From contig OX326961.1 of NCBI GenBank assembly GCA_946800325.1, positions 6,178,655 through 6,242,654 of the forward strand: DNA of 64,000 nt. Reading direction: 5' to 3'. The DNA is from Luzula sylvatica. Taxonomy: Eukaryota > Streptophyta > Magnoliopsida > Poales > Juncaceae. Made by a program: the position numbers and the translations under genes. Below are positions 42,601 through 53,456 of the stretch, piece by piece (position 1 is the first letter of the stretch; the number at the start of each line of letters is the position of its first letter). Under the pieces are notes generated by a model. That model was not told where the DNA came from and searched no databases. It saw only the letters and a program-made list of their open reading frames with translations.

Positions 42601-45600
42601 AAATTTCACAAACACTAAGGAAGTTTGTTTTTCGATTCAAAACAAGATTTTAACGCTCTGAGGAGTTCAAATAACATGTTTTTAGATCATTTGTATCGTA
42701 TCTTTTACTACATAACTTTTCACCAAATTTCACAAACACTAAGGAAGTTTGTTTTTCGATTCAAAACAAGATTTTAACGCTTTGAGGAGTTCAAATAACG
42801 TGTTTTTAGATCATTTGTATCGTATCTTTTACTACATAACTTTTCACCAAATTTCACAAACACTAAGAAAGTTTGTTTTTCGATTCAAAACAAGATTTTA
42901 ACGCTTTGAGGAGTTCAAATAACGTGTTTTTAGATCATTTGTATCGTATCTTTTACTACATAACTTTTCACCAAATTTCACAAACACTTAGAAAGTTTGT
43001 TTTTCGATTCAAAACAAGATTTTAACCCTTTGAGGAGTTCAAATAACATGTTTTTGGATCATTTGTATCGTATCTTTTACTACATAACTTTTCACCAAAT
43101 TTCACAAACACTAAGAAAGTTTGTTTTTCGATTCAAAACAAGATTTTAACCCTTTGATGAGTTCAAATAACATGTTTTTAGATCATTTGTATCGTATCTT
43201 TTACTACATAACTTTTCACCAAATTTCACAAACACTAAGGAAGTTTGTTTTTCGATTCAAAACAAGATTTTAACGCTTTGAGGAGTTCAAATAACGTGTT
43301 TTTAGATCATTTGTATCGTATCTTTTACTACATAACTTTTCACCAAATTTCACAAACACTAAGGAAGTTTGTTTTTCGATTCAAAACAAGATTTTAACCC
43401 TTTGAGGAGTTCAAATAACGTGTTTTTAGATCATTTGTATCGTATCTGTTACTACATAACTTTTCACCAAATTTCACAACCACTAAGTAAGTTTGTTTTT
43501 CGATTCAAAACAAGATTTTAACGCTTTGAGGAGTTCAAATAACATGTTTTTAGATCATTTGTATCGTATCTTTTACTGCATAACTTTTCACCAAATTTCA
43601 CAAACACTAAGAAAGTTTGTTTTTCTATTCAAAACAAGATTTTAACGCTTTGAGGAGTTCAAATAACATGTTTTTAGATCGTTTGTATCGTATCTTTTAC
43701 TACATAACTTTTCACCAAATTTCACAAACACTAAGAAAGTTTGTTTTTCGATTCAAAACATGATTTTTACGCTTTGAGGAGTTCAAATAACTTGTTTTTA
43801 GATCATTTGTATCGTATCTTTTACTACATAACTTTTCACCAAATTTCACAAACACAAAGAAAGTTTGTTTTTCGATTCAAACCAAGATTTTAACGCTTTG
43901 AGGAGTTCAAATAACGTGTTTTTAGATCATTTGTATCGTATCTTTTACTACATAATTTTTCACCAAATTTCACAAACACTTAGAAAGTTTGTTTTTCGAT
44001 TCAAAACAAGATTTTAACCCTTCGAGGAGTTCAAAATAACATGTTTTTGGATCATTTGTATCGTATCTTTTACGACATAACTTTTCACCAAATTTCACAA
44101 ACACTAAGAAAGTTTGTTTTTCGATTCAAAACAAGATTTTAATGCTTTGAGGAGTTCCAATAACATGTTTTTAGATCATTTGTATCGTATCTTTTACTAC
44201 ATAATTTTCACCAAATTTCACAAACACTAAGGAAGTTTGTTTTTCGATTCAAAACAAGATTTTAACGCTTTGAGGAGTTCAAATAACGTGTTTTTAGATC
44301 ATTTGTATCGTATCTTTTACTACATAACTTTTCACCAAATTTCACAAACACTAAGAAAGTTTGTTTTTCGATTCAAAACAAGATTTTAACGCTTTGAGGA
44401 GTTCAAATAACGTGTTTTTAGATCATTTGTATCGTATCTGTTACTACATAACTTTTCACCAAATTTCACAACCACTAAGTAAGTTTGTTTTTCGATTCAA
44501 AACAAGATTTTAACGCTTTGAGGAGTTCAAATAACATGTTTTTAGATCATTTGTATCGTATCTTTTACTACATAACTTTTCACCAAATTTCACAAAAACT
44601 AAGAAAGTTTGTTTTTCTATTCAAAACAAGATTTTAACGCTTTGAGGAGTTCAAATAACATGTTTTTAGATCGTTTGTATCGTATCTTTTACTACATAAC
44701 TTTTCACCAAATTTCACAAACACTAAGAAAGTTTGTGTTTCGATTTCAAAACAAGATTTTATCGCTTTGAGGAGTTCAAATAACGTGTTTTTAGATCATT
44801 TGTATCGTATCTTTTAGTACATAACTTTTCACCAAATTTCACAAACACTAAGAAAGTTTGTTTTTCGATTCAAAACAAGATTTTAACGCTTGGAGGAGTT
44901 CAAATAACTTGTTTTTAGATCATTTGTTTTGTATCTTTTACGACATAACTTTTCACCAAATTTCACAAACACTAAGAAAGTTTGTGTTTCGATTTCAAAA
45001 CAAGATTTTAACGCTTTGAGGAGTTCAAATAAAGTGTTTTTAGATCATTTGTATCGTATCTTTTAGTACATAACTTTTCACCAAATTTCACAAACACTAA
45101 GAAAGTTTGTTTTTCGATTCAAAACAAGATTTTAACGCTTTGAGGAGTTCAAATAACTTGTTTTTAGATTATTTGTATCGTATCTTTTACGACATAACTT
45201 TTTACCAAATTTCACAAACACTAAGAAAGTTTGTGTTTCGATTTCAAAACAAGATTTTAACGCTTTGAGGAGTTCAAATAACGTGTTTTTAGATCATTTG
45301 TATCGTATCTTTTACTACATAACTTTTCACCAAATTTCACAAACACTAATAAAGTTTGTTTTCCGATTCAAAACAAGATTTTAACGCTTTGAGGAGTTCA
45401 AATAACGTATTTTTAGATCATTTGTATCGTATCTTTTACTACATAACTTTTCACCAAATTTCACAAACACTAAGAAAGTTTGTTTTTCGATTCAAAACTA
45501 GATTTTATCGCTTTGAGGAGTTCAAAAACCTGTTTTTAGATCATTTGCATCGTATCTTTTTTACTACATAACTTTTCACCAAATTTTACAAACACTAAGA

Positions 45601-46448
45601 AAGTTTGTTTTTCTATTCAAAACAAGATTTTAACGCTTTGAGGAGTTCAAATAACGTGTTTTTAGATCATTTGTATCGTATCTTTTACTACATAACTTTT
45701 CACCAAATTTCACAAACACTAAGAAATTTTGTTTTTGTATTCAAAACAAGATTTTAACGCTTTGAGGAGTTCAAATAACGTGTTTTTAGATCATTTGTAT
45801 CGTATCTTTTACTACATAACTTTTCACCAAATTTCACAAACACTAAAAAGTTTGTGTTTCGATTTCAAAACAAGATTTCAACGCTTTGAGGAGTTCAAAT
45901 AACGTGTTTTTAGATCATTTGTATCGTATCTTTTAGTACATAATTTTTCACCAAATTTCACAAACACTAAGAAAGTTTGTTTTTCGATTCAAAACAAGAT
46001 TTTAACGCTTTGAGGAGTTAAAATAACGTGTTTTTAGATCATTTGTATCGTATCTTTTACGACATAACTTTTTACCAAATTTCACAAACACTAAGAAAGT
46101 TTGTGTTTCAATTTCAAAACAAGATTTTAACGATTTGAGGAGTTCAAATAACGTGTTTTTAAGATCATTTGTATCGTATCTTTTAGTACATAAATTTTCA
46201 CCAAATTTCACAAACACTAAGAAAGTTTGTTTTTCGATTGAAAACAAGATTTTAACGCTTTGAGGAGTTCAAATAACTTATTTTTAGATCATTTGTATCG
46301 TATCTTTTACGACATAACTTTTCACCAAATTTCACAAACACTAAGAAAGTTTGTGTTTCGATTTCAAAACAAGATTTTAACGCTTTGAGGAGGTCAAATA
46401 ACGTGTTTTTTGATCATTTGTATCGTATCTTTTACTACATAACTTTTC
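39643..46448 (+). repeat. 6.8-kb satellite segment, copy 2 of the 6950-bp duplication
   Basis: Partner of 32693-39498. Identity stops at 46449, where CACCAAATTTCAC becomes CGCCAAATTTTAC, so the final monomers before the array end are not part of the duplicate. The 144 bp between the copies (39499-39642) do not match the sequence upstream of copy 1, which places the recombination junction there. Confidence 0.9.
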
Positions 46449-46539
46449 GCCAAATTTTACAAACACTAAGAATGTTTGTTTTTCGATTCAAAACAAGATT
46501 TTAACGCTTTGAGGAGTTCAAATAACGTGTTTTTAAATC

Positions 46540-46862
46540 TCGAAGATCGACGTTCATTCGAACACAGTTCGAAGATCAATTCGAAAAAAACTCGTTCGAC
46601 AACTGGTTCGAACGAACTCGAGCCGAGTCGATCCAGCTCGGTTCGAGCAGGGTCGAGCTCGGCTCGAGCTGGATCGAGTTGGGTCAAATTGGAATAATTA
46701 TATATATATATATTTAAAAAAAATACTGTTTTGATTCGACCAGAATCAAGCCGGTTTGAGTTTGAACCGAATCGAGCTCGAGATGAAAAACCGAGCTCAA
46801 ATTTATGTTCTGAATCGAATCGAGCTGACTCGAGTCAAAATCGAGCCAAACTGAAACTAGAT
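46540..46862. mobile_element. TCGAGC-rich element remnant at the satellite edge
   Basis: The segment is dense in TTCGA, CTCGA and GAGCTCG words on both strands, with an AT spacer (46691-46712). It abuts the broken satellite monomer. A related segment near 51210-51270 shares GACGTTCRTTCG and CTCGAAGATC, which makes this a dispersed family. GAGCTCGA-rich sequences occur in non-autonomous plant transposons, but I see no clean terminal repeat or target duplication here. An open frame on each strand (46466-46697) is a product of the repeats. Confidence 0.45.
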
Positions 46863-49320
46863 TATGTTCATCGATAGATTGTGAATTCGTGTCTCATTGA
46901 CACCAATGAATTGAGGGCCATCAAACCTTCTATATTTACTCTCTCTCTTTTCAAAGCTCTCTCAATCTTAATAGTAACTCTAAAAGTAAAAAACAAACTA
47001 AAATAGTCTTAAAAGGTTGAAGAACACTTGTGTACGTGACATACGAACATTTAAAATAGCAGGCACTAATTTTGGAATAGTAAAATCGATTTATCTACTC
47101 GAATACAAATTGTTCATTTACAACCATATAGTTTTCAGTATTTTATATGGCTTTCACTTATCCAAGGATTAAAATTTCTTCTGTAGTTGCAAATAATTCT
47201 TCATAATGCATTTTTATGCAATCTTAATCTACTTTTATATAATAAAACTACCCTTTGAGATATATTTATTCAACATATATTTTCAAAGTTAAATATATTT
47301 TTCTTATTAACGATGATGCCTAACTAAAAAAATCCAAATCGTTGGATAAGATACTGGTGGTCCATTGCCAATCTAACATGACACATGGCTGCTTTGCCTC
47401 AATCAGTGTACTGCTTCCATTCGATGTAGGAACATGATCACGTGATCACATATGACCTGTGTTGCACTTGCAATGGATCACGTGATCACATATAGATAAG
47501 ACCGTACAATAATTTTAAAATAAACATAAAATATGATACGTTTATTATATATATATATTTATTAATTATAATTTATATATCATATATTTGATATGAATGA
47601 AATAAATTTTTAGTTTATTTAATTATTTACTTATATTTATTATTAATTTATCTAGATTTCAAATATAATTTTTTATACATTAGCGTTCGAAAAATATCCG
47701 ATATTATTTTAAAATAAAATATTCGAATTCTTCAATAATTTAATTTTTGAAGTATTCATACAACACGCGTAACCTAGCATATGATATATTATATTATGTA
47801 ACATATTGACACGTATAGGTCTCTTTCTAAATCATGTAAAAAAAAAAAATTCGAAATTTTTATTAATTATATAATGTTGAGCCATCTAGATTCTTCATTT
47901 GTGGTGGGGAGGACATCCTTTTCCAATGGCCACAGGCCACCTAGCAATGCTAGACAATTGGAAGAATCATTTCATCATCATTTGAAATTTGAAAAACCTC
48001 CTGAATTCAATGTTTTATTTTAGAATAAAACGACAAAGAGAGGAGCAATTAATGTGTAATATTATTCAATAAATACGAATAAATTTCACAAAAATATCTT
48101 TATGTTTCTGTATTCTCAATCGGCAAGTAGTATTTATAAGAAAAATGTTGGAATATTAAATGAAAATATTCAATAAGCACAAATTTAAGAAAATTAATGG
48201 CATAACGACAATATTGAGAAAGAAGATTACCAAACAAATATATTCATTCATTGTCACTGAATTATTACTTGCCACGCGTCCATCCAAGACAAATTAAGTT
48301 CTGATTATAAATGGCTTCGATCGATACTGTATATCGTGTCAGGATACACTTTTTTCTTATGCCTTCAAAATTTCAAATGAAATTCAAAGCTGCATAATTA
48401 ATGTGATATTTACATGTGAGTTTTAATATTAAATACTACTAATAATTTTAGTCCAAAACAGTACAATTCAATTCAAGTCCAACCAATATAATTTAGGATG
48501 AATAAATTATTTTAGTCAAGAATTTCTATTGTTATTTCTTTTTCGTCGGCAACAACACGTAAATTCTGATAAACAACTTAAATATTACCATACTCAAAAT
48601 ATAATAAAACTGGCCTTCTCATCAAAACAAATTTCTAAACGTCCACTTTGCTTGTTGACTCAAAACTACAAAATTCACACACCTCACAAGGGTTTGGTCC
48701 CTCTCTTACAAGATATTTCGTGGATTAATATACTATAAAAAAAAATATTAGACATCCATTAGTATTTTTCTCAAAATTCTTGATGATGTAGATATAATTT
48801 AGCATCTTAATTTTTAATACATTAATTTTTATAATTTGATAATTTAATGAAATTTAAATCATAAATTAACATAGTTAAATCATAAATTATGATTTTAAAT
48901 CGTAAATTCAGATATAAAATCAAATTTCAAAAATCATGTCAGGTCATCTGATTGTGTTGGAGAATTTTTAGAGAACATACATCGCTACTCTACTATAAAC
49001 AAACATAAATTTCTTGACCTTCCAATGGGCTCTCACCACCTCCCATTTCCCCCCCATGGACCCGCCCAAACAACCAAATAAACCCTACCCCGAATCCTCA
49101 CTTTCCTTCTTTGATCGTGTGTTGTGTGTAGCAATTAGCAACTCATTACATTTATGTTAATGAATCTCTCGATACACACATTAAAAACCTCCACTCAAAC
49201 TAGGTGCTCAGTGCTCTCTGTTTCCATGTCGGTATCGCCCATCGTTCCTTACCAATCATATACATACACGAACGAACCGGTACCACTTTCAAATTCATAA
49301 CCATCTCGCTTGGCCTTAAC
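46863..49320. other. AT-rich intergenic DNA upstream of the CIPK gene; no gene seen
   Basis: Very AT-rich, with long A/T runs and many stops in all frames. Apart from the paired G-box palindromes (47435-47487) I see nothing supportable. A 69-codon open frame at 48529-48738 has no recognisable domain and the composition of noncoding DNA. Confidence 0.6.
47435..47487. promoter_or_regulatory. Two palindromic G-box sites, GATCACGTGATC
   Basis: TGATCACGTGATCA (47435-47448) is a perfect 14-bp palindrome centred on CACGTG. GATCACGTGATC recurs at 47476-47487, and both copies are followed by ACATAT. CACGTG is the plant G-box, bound by bZIP and bHLH factors. They lie about 1.9 kb upstream of the kinase start codon, so a link to that gene is only a possibility. 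Confidence 0.45.
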
Positions 49321-49322
49321 CC

Positions 49323-49332
49323 ATAAATAAAA
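49323..49332 (+). promoter_or_regulatory. TATA-like box of the CIPK gene
   Basis: ATAAATAAAA lies 44-53 bp before the start codon at 49376, allowing only a short leader. It is followed by a purine-rich stretch (GAGCAGAGAATTAGAGAAGAGGAG) split across the leader. The assignment rests on position and composition. Confidence 0.4.
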
Positions 49333-49375
49333 GGAAGCTACTTTGGGAGCAGAGAATTAGAGAAGAGGAGCAAAA

Positions 49376-50923
49376 ATGGGTAAAGAGGAGGAAGAGGAAT
49401 CGAGAAACGTGATCATGGGTCGGTACGAAATTGGCCGTCTTTTGGGGAAGGGTACTTTTGGAAAAGTTTATTATGGCAGAGATCTAACCTCTGATAAGAG
49501 CGTCGCCATTAAAATCATTCACAAGGATCAAGTTAAGCGTGTTCAAGGAATGATGGATCAAATTCAGCGAGAAATCTCGATCATGCGACTCGTCCAACAC
49601 CCCAACATTGTCCAGCTCACAGAGGTAATTTATAATTTATAATTTATAATCTCACCCCCATTTATAAGTATTTCAATTTTCAATTTCTAATTCTGATATT
49701 CCTTTAACAGGTAATGGCGACGAAAACGCGTATATTTTTCGTCATTGAGTACGTACGAGGCGGAGAGTTATTCGCCAAAGTCGAGCATGGCCATTTATCA
49801 GAAGATCACGCACGACGGTATTTTCGCCAGTTGATCTCGGCCATTGATTTTTGTCATAGTCGAGGCGTCTCTCATCGAGACCTCAAGCCCGAGAATCTTC
49901 TTCTAGACGAACACGAAAATCTGAAGGTACTTAATTAGATATTTTTTTGTATGATAAAATTTCAACTAAATATTTAATTTTTGTTCATTTCAAGGTGTCT
50001 GATTTTGGCCTCTCGGCCTTGCCGGACCAGCTTAGGCACGACGGTTTGTTGCATACTCAGTGCGGCACTCCCGCTTACGTTGCGCCCGAGGTGCTACGGA
50101 ACAAGGGATATGACGGGGCAAAAACGGATGTTTGGTCTTGTGGGGTCATTCTTTTCGTGCTTTTGACGGGATATCTCCCGTTCCAACACGAGAACATGAT
50201 GAAGATGTATCAAAAGATATTCAAGGCGGAGTACCAACTTCCGCCTTGGGTATCTGGCGACGCGAAAAAATTAATATCTAAATTGCTCGTTGCGGATCCG
50301 AGTAAACGGATCTCCATAAACGATATCATGAGAGATTCTTGGTTTAAGAAAGGACGAATAAGTCCGAATCTAGTTTCGTTGCAAGTTCCTCCAAAGGAGG
50401 ACAAAGAACAGGTACTTACCTTATTAAAATTGAGAAAATAAATTAAATGCATAGATCAAAATATTTGACAATTAATTAAATTCAGGAGGACGAACAAGCG
50501 AATAATAACATAGAAGGATTGTCGCCGAGATCATACAACGCATTCGAACTAATCTCATCCATGTCGACGGGGTTCGATCTATCGAGTCTATTTGAAATCC
50601 AACGGGTCAGGTCGACCGTGTTCACATCCAAACAACCCGCGAAAAATATATTCGACGCATTACAAAAGGCCGGAAATACCCTCGGGTTTAGAATAAAGAG
50701 AGGGAACAAAGACGGGTACAAACTCGAAATGGAAGCAAAGGACGAGGGGCGAAAAGGGAAATTGGTAGTTAATGTTGAAGTGTTTGAGGTAGCGCCTGAG
50801 GTGGCGGTGGTCGAATTCGGGAAGAATTCTGGCGACACGTTGGAGTATGTTAAGTTTTCTACCGAGGATGTCAGGCCGGCTCTTCGAGATATTGTTTGGG
50901 CTTGGCAGGGACAAGATCAATAG
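49376..50923 (+). CDS. CIPK: CBL-interacting protein kinase (CIPK / SnRK3 family), four exons
   Basis: Exons 49376-49624, 49711-49926, 49995-50411 and 50486-50923 encode 439 aa, the usual CIPK length. The three introns (86, 68 and 74 bp) are GT-AG and all phase 0. Reading through any of them hits a stop. Kinase domain: GKGTFGKV loop (residues 24-31), ATP-binding K46 in VAIK, alpha-C E66, catalytic HRD 138-140, DFG 158-160, activation-loop T176, APE 185-187. The C-terminal half has the NAF/FISL motif (NAF 312-314, then [13 protein letters not shown]), which binds CBL calcium sensors and inhibits the kinase. A PPI-like region follows, ending IVWAWQG. The family phosphorylates channels, transporters and other targets after Ca2+/CBL activation in stress and nutrient signalling. 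All catalytic residues are present, so the gene looks functional. The paralogue number cannot be assigned from sequence alone. The start ATG is followed by a Glu-rich leader; a second ATG at codon 14 is possible. Confidence 0.95.
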
Positions 50924-51193
50924 ATTTCTATTATATGTTTACCAGTAGGAAATGAAATGCCCAAACTTATATTTTGTTAAGTAGACATCATTAGTTTTAT
51001 CTTATTTAGGATATGTACATACTCTCTCTTTTTTTTGAGGGATTTGTAGATATATATAGAATTTAAAATAGAGAGAATTTTTGTAGTCAGTAATTTCAAA
51101 ATGCTCATTAAGGGCTTTTTTTTGTTGAATATTCCTCAGTATGGATCAGGTCCATAGTGTATATAATCTATTTTTTGTTCTTCTCATAAGGTT
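50924..51193 (+). other. 3' flank of the CIPK gene
   Basis: Sequence after the TAG stop is T-rich (CTCTCTCTTTTTTTTGAGG near 51020), as expected for a 3' UTR and terminator region. I see no perfect AATAAA signal close to the stop and no gene. Confidence 0.4.
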
Positions 51194-51530
51194 AAATTAA
51201 GGCTGGCAAAAAAAGCTCGAGCTCGACGTTCGTTCGTGTTCGGCTCGAAGATCGTTCGAAAATAGTTCGTTCGAAAATAATATCCAACCCATTTGCAAAT
51301 ATAATTTAGAGTGAAGTTAAATAATATTTAGAGTGAAGTTTTGGAAATTATTTAGAGTGAAGTTATTTTCGAACGAGCTATTTTCCAAAACTTCACTCTA
51401 AATATAATTTAGAGTCGACACCCGGCTGGAAATTATTTTCGAACGAGCTATTTTCGTTCGAGCTAGAAATAATATCCAACCCATTTCCAAAACTTCACTT
51501 TCAATTATTTAGAGTGAAGTTAAATAATAT
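51194..51530. repeat. Rearranged TCGAGC element with TTTAGAGTGAAGTT repeats
   Basis: It opens with AAGGCTGGCAAAAAAAGCTCG, resembling ends of non-autonomous hAT-like elements, then has GACGTTCGTTCG and CTCGAAGATC words shared with 46540-46862. TTTAGAGTGAAGTT occurs about four times directly and once inverted. AATAATATCCAACCCATTT occurs at about 51277 and 51467, and TTTTCGAACGAGCTATTTTC is also duplicated. It looks like a nested, internally duplicated remnant. No coding potential is seen. Confidence 0.5.
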
Positions 51531-51533
51531 CCT

Positions 51534-51778
51534 AGAAGTATCATATATAATTTATTTAAAAATATTATGGCCAAAATATATAGTGGGTCGAAGTATCATA
51601 AATGGAGTATATTATCCGTATTCTGGACGTATTCCCAGTCGTATCCTGCCGTATCCTGTTGTATTCCCGTCGTATCTGAAAAAAATAAATATTAAAATAA
51701 TCGGATACGCCACGTGGCGTATCTACTACGTATCCGAGCCGTATTCGTATCGGATACGCGTATCCTCATGATACTTCT
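51534..51778 (-). mobile_element. GGATACG-rich MITE-like element, copy 1
   Basis: 245 bp bounded by an 11-bp perfect inverted repeat, AGAAGTATCAT (51534-51544) and ATGATACTTCT (51768-51778). The interior is full of GTATCC/GGATAC words. A near-perfect palindrome at 51703-51723 is built from the half-site GGATACGCCAC around a CACGTG core. An inverted copy lies at 56386-56632, and the AT-rich ends match closely. I see no clear target duplication. The superfamily is unassigned. Confidence 0.7.
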
Positions 51779-51860
51779 GTATTTTTGAAGTATCTGCATA
51801 AGATAGCCCAGGCGTGGACCTCGCTCGCATGTGCCTGGCCTAACATATCGATTGAAAAAC

Positions 51861-51916
51861 AAAACTTTCATTCGACCATTGAAAAATCAAAGATGCTCTA
51901 TTTGTAATTTAGTTTG
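51861..51916 (+). repeat. 56-bp direct repeat (partner at 57595-57649)
   Basis: AAAACTTTCATTCGACCATT and the following TGAAAAATCAAAGATGCTCT are nearly identical to a segment 5.7 kb downstream, continuing through TTTGTAATTTAGTTT. The pair is too short to classify. It may be fragments of the same dispersed element. Confidence 0.7.
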
Positions 51917-52490
51917 CAATGTGGCGGCTATTCTTATAATTTTTGTTTTGTACTCGTCTATGTGTACAGAGGACCTTAAAGTAAACAAGTTCACATGTGA
52001 GTTGTGACATGTACACAGTCCACCAGGTCCATCCCCATTAGAGGACAAGATTCATTTCCTAGACATAATCTTTCATTTCAGGAAATATAATTAAGATAAA
52101 TATAACAAAAATATGTTAAAACTTTTTTTATCTAATGTAATTTTTAGCATGAATACTTGTAACTTGATTTATGTATGAACATTTTGTTATGGTGTTTATA
52201 AACAGCATGAAACCATCTGTGTAAGGTGCACCATGTCTATCTGAATAATTATCTGTCTGGTCTGAAAAAACCCTCTATATTACTGCACCAAGTTCCAATA
52301 CACTCTTTGTACTACACACAGCAAAACTAGACACTACCCATCACACACGAGTGCATTTTGTTTGTTGCCCGCCAAATGAAACCTTATATGAAACCAAGAC
52401 GTGGCATCTGGACAACCTCATAATTTTGTGGGGTCCGCCTAATTGATTAAAACAAATAGAAAATCTAAACGGCAGACCAAACGGTTCAAA
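51917..52490. other. Intergenic DNA; no gene seen
   Basis: AT-rich DNA with stops in all frames and no structured repeat beyond the flanking elements. A 60-codon minus-strand open frame (52341-52523) overlaps the next repeat and has no recognisable domain. Confidence 0.5.
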
Positions 52491-52583
52491 GAGTAATGAT
52501 AGGGACCATGAATTAGGAATCAAGAATTGACCACACCTGTCACGTGACAGCTATTCATTGACTGCATTAAAGTTCTGCAAAAT
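52491..52583 (+). mobile_element. Single arm of a Mutator-like foldback MITE
   Basis: It starts GAGTAATGATAGGGACCA and matches the left arm of the element at 56913-57069, including ATTGACCACACCTG, a CACGTG-centred palindrome and CATTGACTGCATTAAAGTT. The opposite arm is missing, so this is a truncated or solo end. It carries an extra TAGGAATCAAGAATT segment relative to the left arm. Confidence 0.65.
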
Positions 52584-53090
52584 TACGTAATTTTCTCCTC
52601 GAAGCCATTAATGATTATTCGTAGTATTTGATTTGACTTATTATGGTGATCATATTCATATTCGTACTCATATTCATATTCATTGTAATATTAATTTTTT
52701 TGTTTTGTAATTTTTTACTCATTTTAGTCATCGATGTTTATTTTTGTTTTTGTATTTGGCTCTTTTGTTTCATGATTACATGGCAACATAACAATTAAAT
52801 AAGAACGATTGTTACATGCCTTGATTATTACAGAATTGATAACGAAAAATATTCAATCAATTTGTTCTTTTACTATGAAACTGGAGATAACAGCTTGTAT
52901 CGTCATGAGAGAATAAATAAATCTTTGTACAATTGTTTATTTCTTATACATGAGAGGCAATGGAGTAACATGGGTTGTTTTCCATGCGGATTGGTTTTTC
53001 GTGCGAATTGTTTTTCGTGTGACTATTTTTTCATGCGAATTATTTTTTTCCGCTCAAGTTTCTTTTAGCAAGTATATACATTCATTATTA
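52584..53090 (+). repeat. Intergenic DNA with small tandem motifs
   Basis: TCATATTCATATTCGTAC-type repeats occur at about 52648-52685. A roughly 16-bp unit of the type TTTTTCGTGCGAATTG is repeated four times with changes at 52978-53050. A 68-codon open frame over it (52862-53068) reflects the repeat. No gene is supported. Confidence 0.5.
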
Positions 53091-53099
53091 CAATTATCA

Positions 53100-53225
53100 C
53101 GACAATAATGATTGATGATATGATGATGATAATATGATTATGATAATATGATGATCTGATGATGTGATGATTATGATATGATGCTATGATGATAATGTGA
53201 TGATTATGATATGATGATGCATAAA
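53100..53225 (+). repeat. GATGAT/ATGATTATGAT microsatellite-like tract
   Basis: Irregular tandem ATGATGATAATATGATTATG words span about 125 bp. It is a simple-sequence tract near the gene-like region that follows. Confidence 0.8.
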
Positions 53226-53456
53226 TAAAAAATTAAATAAAAAAACAATTAACCTTGTAGAAATAACCGAAACAAATAAATTAAAAAATGACAAAGATAT
53301 TCATAAATGAATTCAATAATAACTAAATTAAGGTTAATTGAGATGAGAGAAAACCTGTAGTAACATCGAATCGAATCTCCTTGGAAATCTAACAATACCA
53401 AATATAAGCGAGTAATTATAAGATACTAAAATAAATTACAATGAAAAAAAAATTAC

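Larger units (their letters stand above)
8549..46539 (+). repeat. 124-bp satellite array, main block (about 306 monomers)
   Basis: This continues the left array in the same orientation and phase after the solo LTR. No other insertion was found. Length variants include GATCATTTTGTAT (+1), GTTAGTTTTTTTGGATTC (+2, near 20160, 20785, 22770 and 27735; a related +2 form with TTTG near 28360), TACATAATTTTCACC (-1) and GTGTTTCGATTTC (+1). These act as markers for higher-order duplication. Each monomer contains a short dyad, TTGTTTT - 7 nt - AAAACAA (for example at 76-96). The array ends at about 46539, 13 nt into a monomer. The last monomers carry extra mutations (46449-46472), as is usual at array edges. 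Confidence 0.98.

Noticed and set aside
38406..46247. Duplicated 71- and 81-codon open frames as paired genes
   Set aside because: They are satellite sequence on each strand, duplicated only because the 6950-bp block is duplicated.
1..46539. CRISPR-like array of repeats and spacers
   Set aside because: The whole 124-bp unit is repeated, with no unique spacers, in a plant nuclear context.
46466..46697. Overlapping 73-codon frames on both strands at the array edge
   Set aside because: They span the satellite/TCGAGC junction, and their Glu/Arg/Ser-rich sequence comes from the GAGCTCGA repeat.
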